From IMG/VR virus record IMGVR_UViG_3300008416_000003, positions 1-20,695 of that record: a DNA stretch of 20,695 nt. One strand, written 5' to 3'. Under the pieces are notes generated by a model, which had not been told where the DNA came from, did not search any database, and saw only the letters and a list, made by a program, of their open reading frames with translations. Of the stretch, positions 1 to 4,602 are shown piece after piece (within the stretch, counting starts at the first letter, position 1; every line of letters starts with the position of its first letter). This stretch comes from a virus. The translations under genes were made by a program, and so were the position numbers.

Positions 1-56
1 ACATTGATAAGTTAAACTAATTGATAAGGAAGTGTAGCTTTTAGGTGGGATTGCTT

Positions 57-85
57 CTGAAATTGGTTACTTTTGAAGCTATAAT
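57..85 (+). promoter_or_regulatory. Candidate sigma70 promoter for the zinc-ribbon gene
   Basis: A perfect TATAAT lies at 80-85. CTGAAA (57-62, four of six matches to TTGACA) sits 17 bp upstream. Transcription would start about 50 bp before the ATG at 144. Further upstream, TTGATAAG occurs twice as a direct repeat (4-11 and 21-28), which could bind a regulator. This is inferred from sequence alone. Confidence 0.4.
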
Positions 86-143
86 GCATAGGATTAACGA
101 AAACCTAAGTTTCACCTGAGTTTCCCGCGCACAAGAGGCTGAT

Positions 144-773
144 ATGAAGACAACCAAAGCCGAATGGGGTTCTGTTCCCAAAGTAGACGATATTGCCCGT
201 GCAGACATCCATGCGATCAACAAAGCTACCGGTATGGAGTCTGGGCGATACACAGTCAGACATAACCGCAAAGTCGGGGACGATTTGGACGTGAAGATTG
301 CTGGGGGCGTGGTACAGGTTACATTCCAACTCGAAGACAGGAAGCGGCGATTAAAAGCTGCTTGGGAAATGTCTGAGGTTGGCTTTGGTCAAAGGCCCAC
401 GTTTATCTGTCCTATCTGCACAAAACCCACCAAGCACCTCTATCCCGATCCAGGTGGCTGTCGGGACTGCTGCAACATCCGATACCCCCAGAGAGGTAAG
501 CGGTGGCCTACACCAGCCAGCATGAAGACTTGCGACCAGATTGAACAATTACTGGGCTGGAGCCTTGCGAAAGGCTGTCCTCAACCAAAGGGTATGAGTG
601 AGAAGAAGCATTTGAGTTTCATTGCGCGGGTAAACGAACTTGCAAAAGCGGAGCATGCGGCCAAAACAGCTCAGGCCCAGCGTGTCGAGGCAGAGGAAAG
701 GCGGCAGGAAGAGCAATCAATGCTTGCCTACCCCAGGATGAACAAAAAGCCACGCCGCTCAGGTGGTTTCTAG
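144..773 (+). CDS. Zinc-ribbon protein of an uncharacterised mobile-element family
   Basis: The 209-residue product carries a four-cysteine zinc ribbon: CPIC (Cys89, Cys92) and CRDC (Cys106, Cys109), followed by a tyrosine/arginine stretch, a helical segment and a QPKGM motif near residues 147-151. This order (FxCPxC, spacer, CRxC, basic helix, KPKGM) resembles a family of unknown function that I know from proteobacterial phages and integrative elements. The N-terminal 70 residues are beta-rich, and residues 155-205 are charged and probably helical. GAGG lies 6 nt before the ATG and a TATAAT promoter lies further upstream. It is transcribed alone and converges on the minus-strand cluster. Nucleic-acid binding is a reasonable inference from the ribbon, but the function is unknown. 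Confidence 0.8.
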   Translation: MKTTKAEWGSVPKVDDIARADIHAINKATGMESGRYTVRHNRKVGDDLDVKIAGGVVQVTFQLEDRKRRLKAAWEMSEVGFGQRPTFICPICTKPTKHLYPDPGGCRDCCNIRYPQRGKRWPTPASMKTCDQIEQLLGWSLAKGCPQPKGMSEKKHLSFIARVNELAKAEHAAKTAQAQRVEAEERRQEEQSMLAYPRMNKKPRRSGGF

Positions 774-903
774 TCCACTCACAGCACCCTCACAGCAAAC
801 GATAGCTATACCCTGTACCTACCCACAGGATTACCCCTCCAATCCTCACACAGGGCCATTTGCCCGCGCTGGGATTACTCTCAGGGCTGGTTGCGATATG
901 AAG

Positions 904-1113
904 CTACCGGTTTTCACCATTATCACGATTATTCCACTCCTTGAGGGTGGAGAACCCCAGTTCTTTGAGTGCAGCTTCAACAGCAACCACCTTCAGCCAC
1001 TCTCGAACCTTCATCGCGGTACCCTTTGTGCGCTTGCCATAGGTGGTAGCGGCGTTACGGAATAGCGTCATATTGGACGGTGGTGCATCCACATAAACCT
1101 GCTTGCTGGACAT
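904..1113 (-). CDS. Small hypothetical protein, paralogue of the 1913-2119 product
   Basis: The 69-residue product starts at the ATG 1113-1111, placed after TTGGAG at 1120-1125; the upstream TTG in frame is the binding site itself. Its second half (MKVREWLKVVAVEAALKEL, then GFSTLKEW) matches the second half of the 68-residue protein at 1913-2119 (VKLKDWAVPILVRESLREL, then GYKSLEDW). The first halves differ. The shared part predicts two amphipathic helices ending in a conserved Trp. The gene lies just beyond a strong minus-strand terminator, so it needs read-through or its own promoter. The function is not recognised. Confidence 0.65.
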   Translation of the reverse strand: MSSKQVYVDAPPSNMTLFRNAATTYGKRTKGTAMKVREWLKVVAVEAALKELGFSTLKEWNNRDNGENR

Positions 1114-1126
1114 ATTCTGCTCCAAT

Positions 1127-1152
1127 AAAAAAGCCCACCATATCAGGTGGGC
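1127..1152 (-). terminator. Rho-independent terminator after the 1171-1428 gene
   Basis: On the minus strand GCCCACC pairs perfectly with GGTGGGC across a 6-nt loop, followed at once by TTTTTT. It lies 18 bp after the stop of the gene at 1171-1428 and directly before the TTGGAG binding site of the next gene. It could therefore act as an attenuator between the two. Confidence 0.85.
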
Positions 1153-1170
1153 TGGGTGAAAGTAGATCTA

Positions 1171-1428
1171 CTAGGCTTCTACGAGTATATCCGTAGATCT
1201 AAAACCATAACCTTTGGCGTACTCATAGGCATACAATAGAGCTAGTCCTTGAGTGTCATATTGCTCTCCCACTTGTGAGATAGTTGAGCTTTCCATATCC
1301 CATGACAGGAACTGCCACTGCTTTGGGTATATCTGGGACAGCACTAGCTGACTATCTCCATCCTTGGCAATGACTTTGCTGACTTTGTAATCAAGCCCAG
1401 TACGGGCGCAGACGATATGTGGTTGCAT
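1171..1428 (-). CDS. Small hypothetical protein (85 aa)
   Basis: No family is recognised. The start is the ATG at 1428-1426, since TTGGAGAAT lies immediately upstream and the in-frame TTG at 1440 belongs to the binding site. The product opens with a short beta-like segment (HIVCARTGLDYKVSKVIAK), is soluble, and ends in a segment rich in aromatic residues (LLYAYEYAKGYGF). A clear terminator follows the stop codon. It belongs to a run of small minus-strand genes that share the same style of hairpin plus TTGGAGAAT leader, which suggests one regulatory unit of accessory prophage genes. Confidence 0.65.
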   Translation of the reverse strand: MQPHIVCARTGLDYKVSKVIAKDGDSQLVLSQIYPKQWQFLSWDMESSTISQVGEQYDTQGLALLYAYEYAKGYGFRSTDILVEA

Positions 1429-1451
1429 GTTATTCTCCAATAGATACAGTC

Positions 1452-1475
1452 AAACCCACTCTCTCGAATGGGCTT
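1452..1475 (-). promoter_or_regulatory. Leader hairpin before the 1171-1428 gene
   Basis: In the minus-strand transcript AAGCCCA (1469-1475 side) can pair with TGGGTTT (1452-1458 side), seven pairs including one G-U, around a 10-nt loop. It ends 12 nt before the TTGGAG ribosome binding site. Together with the hairpins at 1839-1853 and 2430-2445 and the terminator at 1127-1152, every TTGGAG start in this cluster has a stem just upstream. Confidence 0.4.
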
Positions 1476-1481
1476 GGTGTG

Positions 1482-1823
1482 TCAGGCGGCGTTGGTTTCA
1501 ACCCCATTATCCGTATCGAACTCAAAGAAATGGCAAATGACGTTTGGGCCAATATGTCCCAAGAAAACGCGCCCTGGGAAAAAGGTGTAGGTTCCCGCCG
1601 CAATATCTTCTGGGTCAAGACACCCAATAAACCAAGGTATATCCACCGCTATTAGTTCTTCAATGTTGAGAGATGGTGCGTCATCGGTCACTGTCATTCG
1701 TTGTACGCTGTTCATCTTTCCTGATCGGTCAAACTCAGCAACAGCGTAGCCATCAGTCGGGATACTTTCATGCTCGCCATCTCTGACATAGACATCCTCA
1801 GTAATCGGTATGTACAGTTTCAT
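1482..1823 (-). CDS. Small acidic hypothetical protein (113 aa)
   Basis: The product is an acidic, soluble 113-residue protein. Of two ATGs (1829 and 1823), the second is chosen because GGAG lies one or two bases before the first but 8-9 bases before the second. Beta-rich stretches are likely (KLYIPITEDVYV and TYTFFPGRVFLG), with an acidic centre and a low-complexity C-terminal end. No transmembrane segment, cysteine pair or known motif is visible. It lies between the gene at 1913-2119 and the gene at 1171-1428 and shares the hairpin plus TTGGAGAAT leader type. I do not recognise a family. Confidence 0.65.
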   Translation of the reverse strand: MKLYIPITEDVYVRDGEHESIPTDGYAVAEFDRSGKMNSVQRMTVTDDAPSLNIEELIAVDIPWFIGCLDPEDIAAGTYTFFPGRVFLGHIGPNVICHFFEFDTDNGVETNAA

Positions 1824-1838
1824 AGTCATTCTCCAATC

Positions 1839-1853
1839 CCCAGTACTGCTGGG
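1839..1853 (-). promoter_or_regulatory. Leader hairpin before the 1482-1823 gene
   Basis: The stem CCCAG/CTGGG encloses a 5-nt loop and ends two bases before TTGGAGAAT. The same stem-loop, with CCTAG/CTAGG, precedes the gene at 2116-2409: the middle pair changes on both sides and the flanking CCAGT and loop CAGT are kept. One compensatory pair change supports an RNA structure rather than a DNA-only repeat. Confidence 0.5.
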
Positions 1854-1912
1854 CCAGTAGCACCAGTAGGCACAATCGGGGACACTCCAAGGAATGCCCC
1901 CTGTTGTGGCTA

Positions 1913-2119
1913 CTAGGCGGCTTTCCTGCTATCCACCCAATCCTCGAGAGATTTGTAGCCCAGTTCACGCAAGGACTCCCTCACTAGGATAGGAACAGCC
2001 CAATCCTTCAACTTAACAGTGAAGCCTGTTATCGCATGAGGTTTAGCGGCTGCTGCCTCACGGATTAAAGCTCTCACTTCAGCCGATACGTTAAAGTGCA
2101 GGGGTTTAGCAGTACTCAT
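1913..2119 (-). CDS. Small hypothetical protein, paralogue of the 904-1113 product
   Basis: The 68-residue product starts at ATG 2119-2117, which overlaps the stop of the preceding gene as ATGA, so translation is probably coupled. Residues 30-62 (VKLKDW ... LRELGYKSLEDW) resemble the second half of the 904-1113 product, indicating a duplicated module. The first half (FNVSAEVRALIREAAAAK) is helical. The shape (strand, helix, loop, helix) fits a small DNA-binding or antitoxin-like fold, but no diagnostic motif is present. Function unknown. Confidence 0.7.
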   Translation of the reverse strand: MSTAKPLHFNVSAEVRALIREAAAAKPHAITGFTVKLKDWAVPILVRESLRELGYKSLEDWVDSRKAA

Positions 2120-2409
2120 GAGTTGAGATCAACCAGCTTATATTCGCCAGACTTGATCTTCTTGCGTGTATCAGCTATCCCCTCACCGAGGAACCGGTTA
2201 CGATACTTGCCGGTAGTCGCAGAGTAATCGTAGTAATTCTCATCTAACTCAACAGACTCAGCACCATGGTCACAAGTAACACGGGCAATGAGTGTGTCGT
2301 ATGACTGGAAGGTCTGAGTATCCACCCCAACATCAGGCGTATCAGTAATTACGAACTGGTTGGCGATAGGACGGTAAGAGCGGGGGCTCATCATTTGTTG
2401 TACTTTCAT
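2116..2409 (-). CDS. Small hypothetical protein (97 aa), first gene of the minus-strand cluster
   Basis: The start is the ATG at 2409-2407, preceded at a good distance by TTTGGAGAAT. The longer frame from 2430 would begin inside the leader hairpin. The product is soluble, mixed alpha/beta, with an acidic middle (ESVELDENYYDY) and a basic end (DTRKKIKSGEYKLVDL). No known motif is seen. It is the first gene after the divergent control region at 2467-2518 and is coupled by ATGA to the 68-residue gene, so it likely shares control with the regulator-like gene at 2571-2801. Confidence 0.7.
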   Translation of the reverse strand: MKVQQMMSPRSYRPIANQFVITDTPDVGVDTQTFQSYDTLIARVTCDHGAESVELDENYYDYSATTGKYRNRFLGEGIADTRKKIKSGEYKLVDLNS

Positions 2410-2429
2410 AGCGGTATTCTCCAAAGGCA

Positions 2430-2445
2430 CCTAGTAACTGCTAGG
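2430..2445 (-). promoter_or_regulatory. Leader hairpin before the 2116-2409 gene
   Basis: CCTAG pairs with CTAGG across a 6-nt loop. It is flanked by the same ACTGGCC and TTGGAGAAT sequences as the hairpin at 1839-1853, and the central base pair is changed on both sides relative to that copy. Confidence 0.5.
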
Positions 2446-2466
2446 CCAGTGAAGCTACAATAACAT

Positions 2467-2518
2467 AATGTCCCAATTGGTCAATGGGTTTATTGAGTTA
2501 TTTGTTGATTGGGACATT
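2467..2518. promoter_or_regulatory. Candidate operator: perfect 11-bp inverted repeat in the divergent control region
   Basis: AATGTCCCAAT (2467-2477) and its exact reverse complement ATTGGGACATT (2508-2518) are separated by 30 bp, so the arm centres are 41 bp apart, close to four helical turns. The site lies between the divergent starts at 2409 (minus) and 2571 (plus). TGG-TATGTT (2518-2526) just after it could be an extended -10 for the plus-strand gene. Binding by the 2571-2801 product is an inference. Confidence 0.6.
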
Positions 2519-2570
2519 GGTATGTTAGGGTGTGCATCTATAGCCCAGTTAACCAATAGAGAAATACACC

Positions 2571-2801
2571 ATGAAACCAAAGAAGAAAGCCATGCCCAAA
2601 CTACAGGTAGAGTCAGTGGCTAAGGACGCAATCAAAGCAGAGCGGGTTAGCACGAAGATCCGTATCTCAGCGAAGAAGCTTGCCAAGCTGGAAGCGTTAG
2701 CCTTTAAGTTCAAACAGGACGGAAGCAAGATACGGCTGCCAGACCTGTTTGACGAAGCCGCGGACATGCTCCTAGTTGAGTATGGCGTGTCGCTAGACTA
2801 G
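2571..2801 (+). CDS. Ribbon-helix-helix-like small DNA-binding protein
   Basis: The 76-residue product has a very basic N-terminus (MKPKKKAMPK) and then a pattern fitting a ribbon-helix-helix fold: a short alternating strand (RVSTKIRIS, about residues 25-33), helix A (KKLAKLEALAFKFKQ), a turn, and helix B (LPDLFDEAADMLLVEYG). Length and charge suit an Arc/CopG/ParG-type dimer. Its promoter region holds a perfect inverted repeat, as expected of an autoregulator that also controls the divergent cluster. The upstream AGAGAAA is a modest ribosome binding site. The fold assignment rests on pattern only; no specific family member is identified. Confidence 0.6.
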   Translation: MKPKKKAMPKLQVESVAKDAIKAERVSTKIRISAKKLAKLEALAFKFKQDGSKIRLPDLFDEAADMLLVEYGVSLD

Positions 2802-3022
2802 GGGGGCGGGTAACCCCATACCCTTCAACGTCAGGTATAGGGACTCCGGTGCGTATACAGGGGGCCGGGTTCTCATGATTTCCATATATGGTGTCACGGG
2901 GAATTCCCCGCGACCAATTAATCCCAAATATATTCTGGGAAAATCTGACTATATGGCCGCTATACTATTCGCGTTATAATGGTCGTTCTGAAATATATAT
3001 TTTGGGGATTTTGAGGTTGCGT
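2802..3022. promoter_or_regulatory. Non-coding 221-bp region with two palindromes
   Basis: No gene is seen here. It contains a perfect 14-bp palindrome, CGGGGAATTCCCCG (2897-2910), and 12 bp later TCCCA-AATATATT-C-TGGGA (2922-2940). TATAAT occurs at 2975-2980 and TATACT at 2961-2966, about 40-60 bp before the ATG at 3023, but neither has a convincing -35. The pieces together suggest a regulated promoter for the coiled-coil gene. Confidence 0.4.
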
Positions 3023-3445
3023 ATGACAGAGGCTACCAGTATAGAAACGCCTGTGGATACAAAGGTTGAGATTATGAAGACTGCCTATGATGATAACTTT
3101 AAGAAGGTGGCGGAACTCTTTGATCGGCAGGAAGCGAGGTTTAATGAGGAGTTCAGAAATGTTAACTCAGCGTTGAGCAGTATCAATGATACCTTCACGG
3201 TTATTGATGCAAACTTCAAAGACATTGAGGCTAATGTTACCCGTCTCCAAGAAGCTGACGAGCAGAGCAGACGTGACCTGGTTAACGCACAAGCACAGGC
3301 TTCGGCAGATTTACAGGCTGCAATTAGTGATTCTATGGATAAATCAACTTGGCGTTTGGGTCAAATGCTTGTCGCCACTATGATAGTCAGTACCTCGGCA
3401 TTCATATACCTAATGGATATTAAGATTGGTGCCTTGGTTAAATAG
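3023..3445 (+). CDS. Coiled-coil protein with a C-terminal membrane helix
   Basis: The 140-residue product is built of a long helical, probably coiled-coil region (about residues 25-105, with FDRQEARFNEEFRNVNSAL and repeats of hydrophobic positions) and one hydrophobic helix near the end (about 112-131, MLVATMIVSTSAFIYLMD). The membrane helix is at the C-terminus, so the protein is probably tail-anchored with most of its length in the cytoplasm. The start at 3023 is preferred to the upstream in-frame start at 2888 because GAGG lies at the right distance and the upstream part is AT-rich control DNA. Similar architectures occur in phage exclusion and lysis-associated proteins and in many hypotheticals; none can be assigned. 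Confidence 0.7.
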   Translation: MTEATSIETPVDTKVEIMKTAYDDNFKKVAELFDRQEARFNEEFRNVNSALSSINDTFTVIDANFKDIEANVTRLQEADEQSRRDLVNAQAQASADLQAAISDSMDKSTWRLGQMLVATMIVSTSAFIYLMDIKIGALVK

Positions 3446-3466
3446 CGCAGATACTATGGGTCAATT

Positions 3467-3694
3467 ATGCGTTACACGGCCAGCCTCATCCACCCTACAG
3501 GGTCCAATCAAATCAGGATCACGTCCGCGCATTATAAAGACTCTGCCACAGCCCAAACAGGCTTCATAAACGCATACTGTCTCAGTCGCTCTGGTGACGA
3601 TCCGCAATTCAGTCGACCCTCCACACGAACATTCCACTATATGGCTCGTGAGGGCGCTGTGGCCGCGTCGTTATGCGTCAGATTGGACATTTGA
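3467..3694 (+). CDS. Possible small hypothetical protein (75 aa)
   Basis: An ATG frame begins 21 bp after the coiled-coil gene and reads in the same direction. The first 40 residues (MRYTASLIHPTGSNQIRIT, then AHYKDSATAQTGF) look like a small beta domain seen in phage hypotheticals. The last 24 bp overlap the end of the opposing gene at 3671-4066. The ribosome binding site is weak, so this may not be a real gene. Confidence 0.4.
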   Translation: MRYTASLIHPTGSNQIRITSAHYKDSATAQTGFINAYCLSRSGDDPQFSRPSTRTFHYMAREGAVAASLCVRLDI

Positions 3695-4066
3695 ACCGGA
3701 CTTGAACTGGTACTCGGCCAATCGCTTCTTGGAAGCCTCTTTTTGCTCGTCTGAAATAAATCTCTTGGCGCGAATACCTAATGTTTTGAGGTTCGCCAAT
3801 ATCTGTTCTTTCGGCGCTACGATCCACGCTTCACCGTCTAGTAGGTGCCAATCGCCACCCATTGCAGCGACGATGTTGTTCCGCTTGCCGGTACCCAGAC
3901 CCTTGGTCAAATCTTTGGGATTGCATAACCACACGTCCCAGTTATCGCCTTCCGCTGTGACTCGACAGAACTTGCCGGTCAGCCCCCACTCTTCCCCATC
4001 ATTGACAATGGCGAGTTTGCTGATCTTCTGATCAAAACTTTCGTAGACTTCTATTTGTGAGTTCAT
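3671..4066 (-). CDS. Hypothetical protein (131 aa)
   Basis: The start is the ATG at 4066-4064 (MNSQIEVYESFDQK), which has GGAAGGGG just upstream; the longer frame from 4141 would cross the promoter. The product reads as a compact soluble domain with several tryptophans (EEWGLTGKFCRV, NWDVWLCNPKDL, GGDWHLLDGEAW) and a basic helical C-terminus containing KRFISDEQKEASKKRLAEY. The C-terminal pattern could bind nucleic acid. It is expressed from its own promoter at 4089-4094 and ends tail-to-tail with the small plus-strand ORF. No family is recognised. Confidence 0.7.
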   Translation of the reverse strand: MNSQIEVYESFDQKISKLAIVNDGEEWGLTGKFCRVTAEGDNWDVWLCNPKDLTKGLGTGKRNNIVAAMGGDWHLLDGEAWIVAPKEQILANLKTLGIRAKRFISDEQKEASKKRLAEYQFKSGSNVQSDA

Positions 4067-4088
4067 GGCCCCTTCCGAATGAAGAGCC

Positions 4089-4114
4089 ATTATAGCATTT
4101 ACAGGGTATCCTGT
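4089..4114 (-). promoter_or_regulatory. Extended -10 promoter with a palindrome in the spacer
   Basis: On the minus strand TGC-TATAAT (-10 at 4089-4094) is an extended -10, with a weak -35 (CCCACA) 17 bp further up. The spacer contains ACAGG-GTAT-CCTGT (4101-4114), a 5-bp perfect palindrome around 4 bp. A protein bound there would block the polymerase. Transcription would begin about 16 nt before the ATG of the 3671-4066 gene. Confidence 0.5.
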
Positions 4115-4131
4115 GGGTTTGCGAGTATTAC

Positions 4132-4371
4132 ATGGATTCACCAGATACAGGAAAGGAGGCGGCCAGCGCGAAGATTTCAGCCCAGGTTGAAGAGTATCTT
4201 GCGAGGGGCGGTGAAATCTATCAGGCCACCTCAGCAGACAATAGTACGGCGATTGTAAGGGCCACTCGGACTCGAAAACAGATGATTGCGGATCAGAAGG
4301 TAGCGCATGGCCGTTCGATCTCGAGGGACAAGGAGCGAAAGCTCAATAAAAAACCCGCCGAAGCGGGCTAA
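4132..4371 (+). CDS. Small basic hypothetical protein (79 aa)
   Basis: The product is hydrophilic. An N-terminal acidic helix leads to VEEYLARGGEIYQ (about residues 18-30), a pattern I have seen in short proteobacterial and phage proteins, including the SutA-like RNA polymerase-binding type, followed by a very basic tail (RATRTRKQM ... RDKERKLNKKP). The last codons lie inside the minus-strand terminator at 4347-4369, so one DNA segment codes for protein on one strand and stops transcription on the other. The ribosome binding site is poor. Any link to RNA polymerase is speculation. Confidence 0.5.
   Translation: MDSPDTGKEAASAKISAQVEEYLARGGEIYQATSADNSTAIVRATRTRKQMIADQKVAHGRSISRDKERKLNKKPAEAG
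4347..4369 (-). terminator. Rho-independent terminator with a UUCG loop
   Basis: The minus-strand RNA forms GCCCGC-UUCG-GCGGGU followed by a run of U. The C(UUCG)G tetraloop is an especially stable loop. It starts 5 bp after the stop codon of the 4375-4512 peptide gene, which it must serve. Confidence 0.9.
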
Positions 4372-4374
4372 GAT

Positions 4375-4512
4375 TTACCAGCTCCAGCACCAGTATGCGC
4401 CTGGCGGACACCAATATCCGGACTTCTCCACACTCTCCACAGAGGTATCGGCTGAAACCGACTGGGTGGCAAAGGTTGCTGCTATAGCAATCGACATGAT
4501 TAGCTTTTTCAT
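4375..4512 (-). CDS. Tiny secreted Trp/Cys-rich peptide (45-aa precursor)
   Basis: The frame gives a 45-residue precursor. The first 21 residues form a textbook Sec signal peptide: MKK, a hydrophobic core (LIMSIAIAATFA) and a signal peptidase I site ending SVSA before DTS. The mature part would be 24 residues, with an acidic start and the compact end GYWCPPGAYWCWSW: two cysteines that could form one disulfide around PPGAYW, four tryptophans and two tyrosines. The gene has its own UUCG-loop terminator 5 bp downstream, which strongly supports expression. It diverges from the secreted metalloprotease gene across 90 bp. The ribosome binding site is weak. Possible roles include an antimicrobial or signalling peptide, or an inhibitor or substrate of the neighbouring protease; none is shown. 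Confidence 0.7.
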   Translation of the reverse strand: MKKLIMSIAIAATFATQSVSADTSVESVEKSGYWCPPGAYWCWSW

Positions 4513-4602
4513 ATTTAAAATCTCGTTAATTAACACCCAGAATTGGGACGTGAATTATACGCCATGTTTTGCAGGTAGTCCTTGGTGGGATACACTGGGT
4601 GA
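4513..4602. promoter_or_regulatory. Divergent control region between the peptide and metalloprotease genes
   Basis: This 90-bp AT-rich spacer must hold both promoters. ATTGGGAC (4542-4549) repeats the core of the inverted-repeat arms at 2467-2518. TTATAC (4555-4560) could be a plus-strand -10, but no good -35 accompanies it. TTAATTAA (4526-4533) is also palindromic. Shared control with the regulator-like gene at 2571-2801 is possible but rests on an 8-bp match. Confidence 0.35.

Noticed and set aside
1-143. TTGATAAG direct repeats as an attachment site
   Set aside because: Two 8-bp copies 17 bp apart with no integrase or tRNA nearby; not enough.
763-1065. 100-codon plus-strand frame
   Set aside because: It is antisense to the 904-1113 gene and has no ribosome binding site or protein-like pattern.
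2815-2850. CCATACC ... GGTATAGG as a terminator after the 2571-2801 gene
   Set aside because: The stem is imperfect and no T-run follows.
3594-4031. 145-codon plus-strand frame
   Set aside because: Antisense to the better supported gene at 3671-4066; composition looks like a shadow.
4553-4560. Confident promoter call for the metalloprotease gene
   Set aside because: Only a weak -10 (TTATAC) and no acceptable -35 at 16-18 bp.
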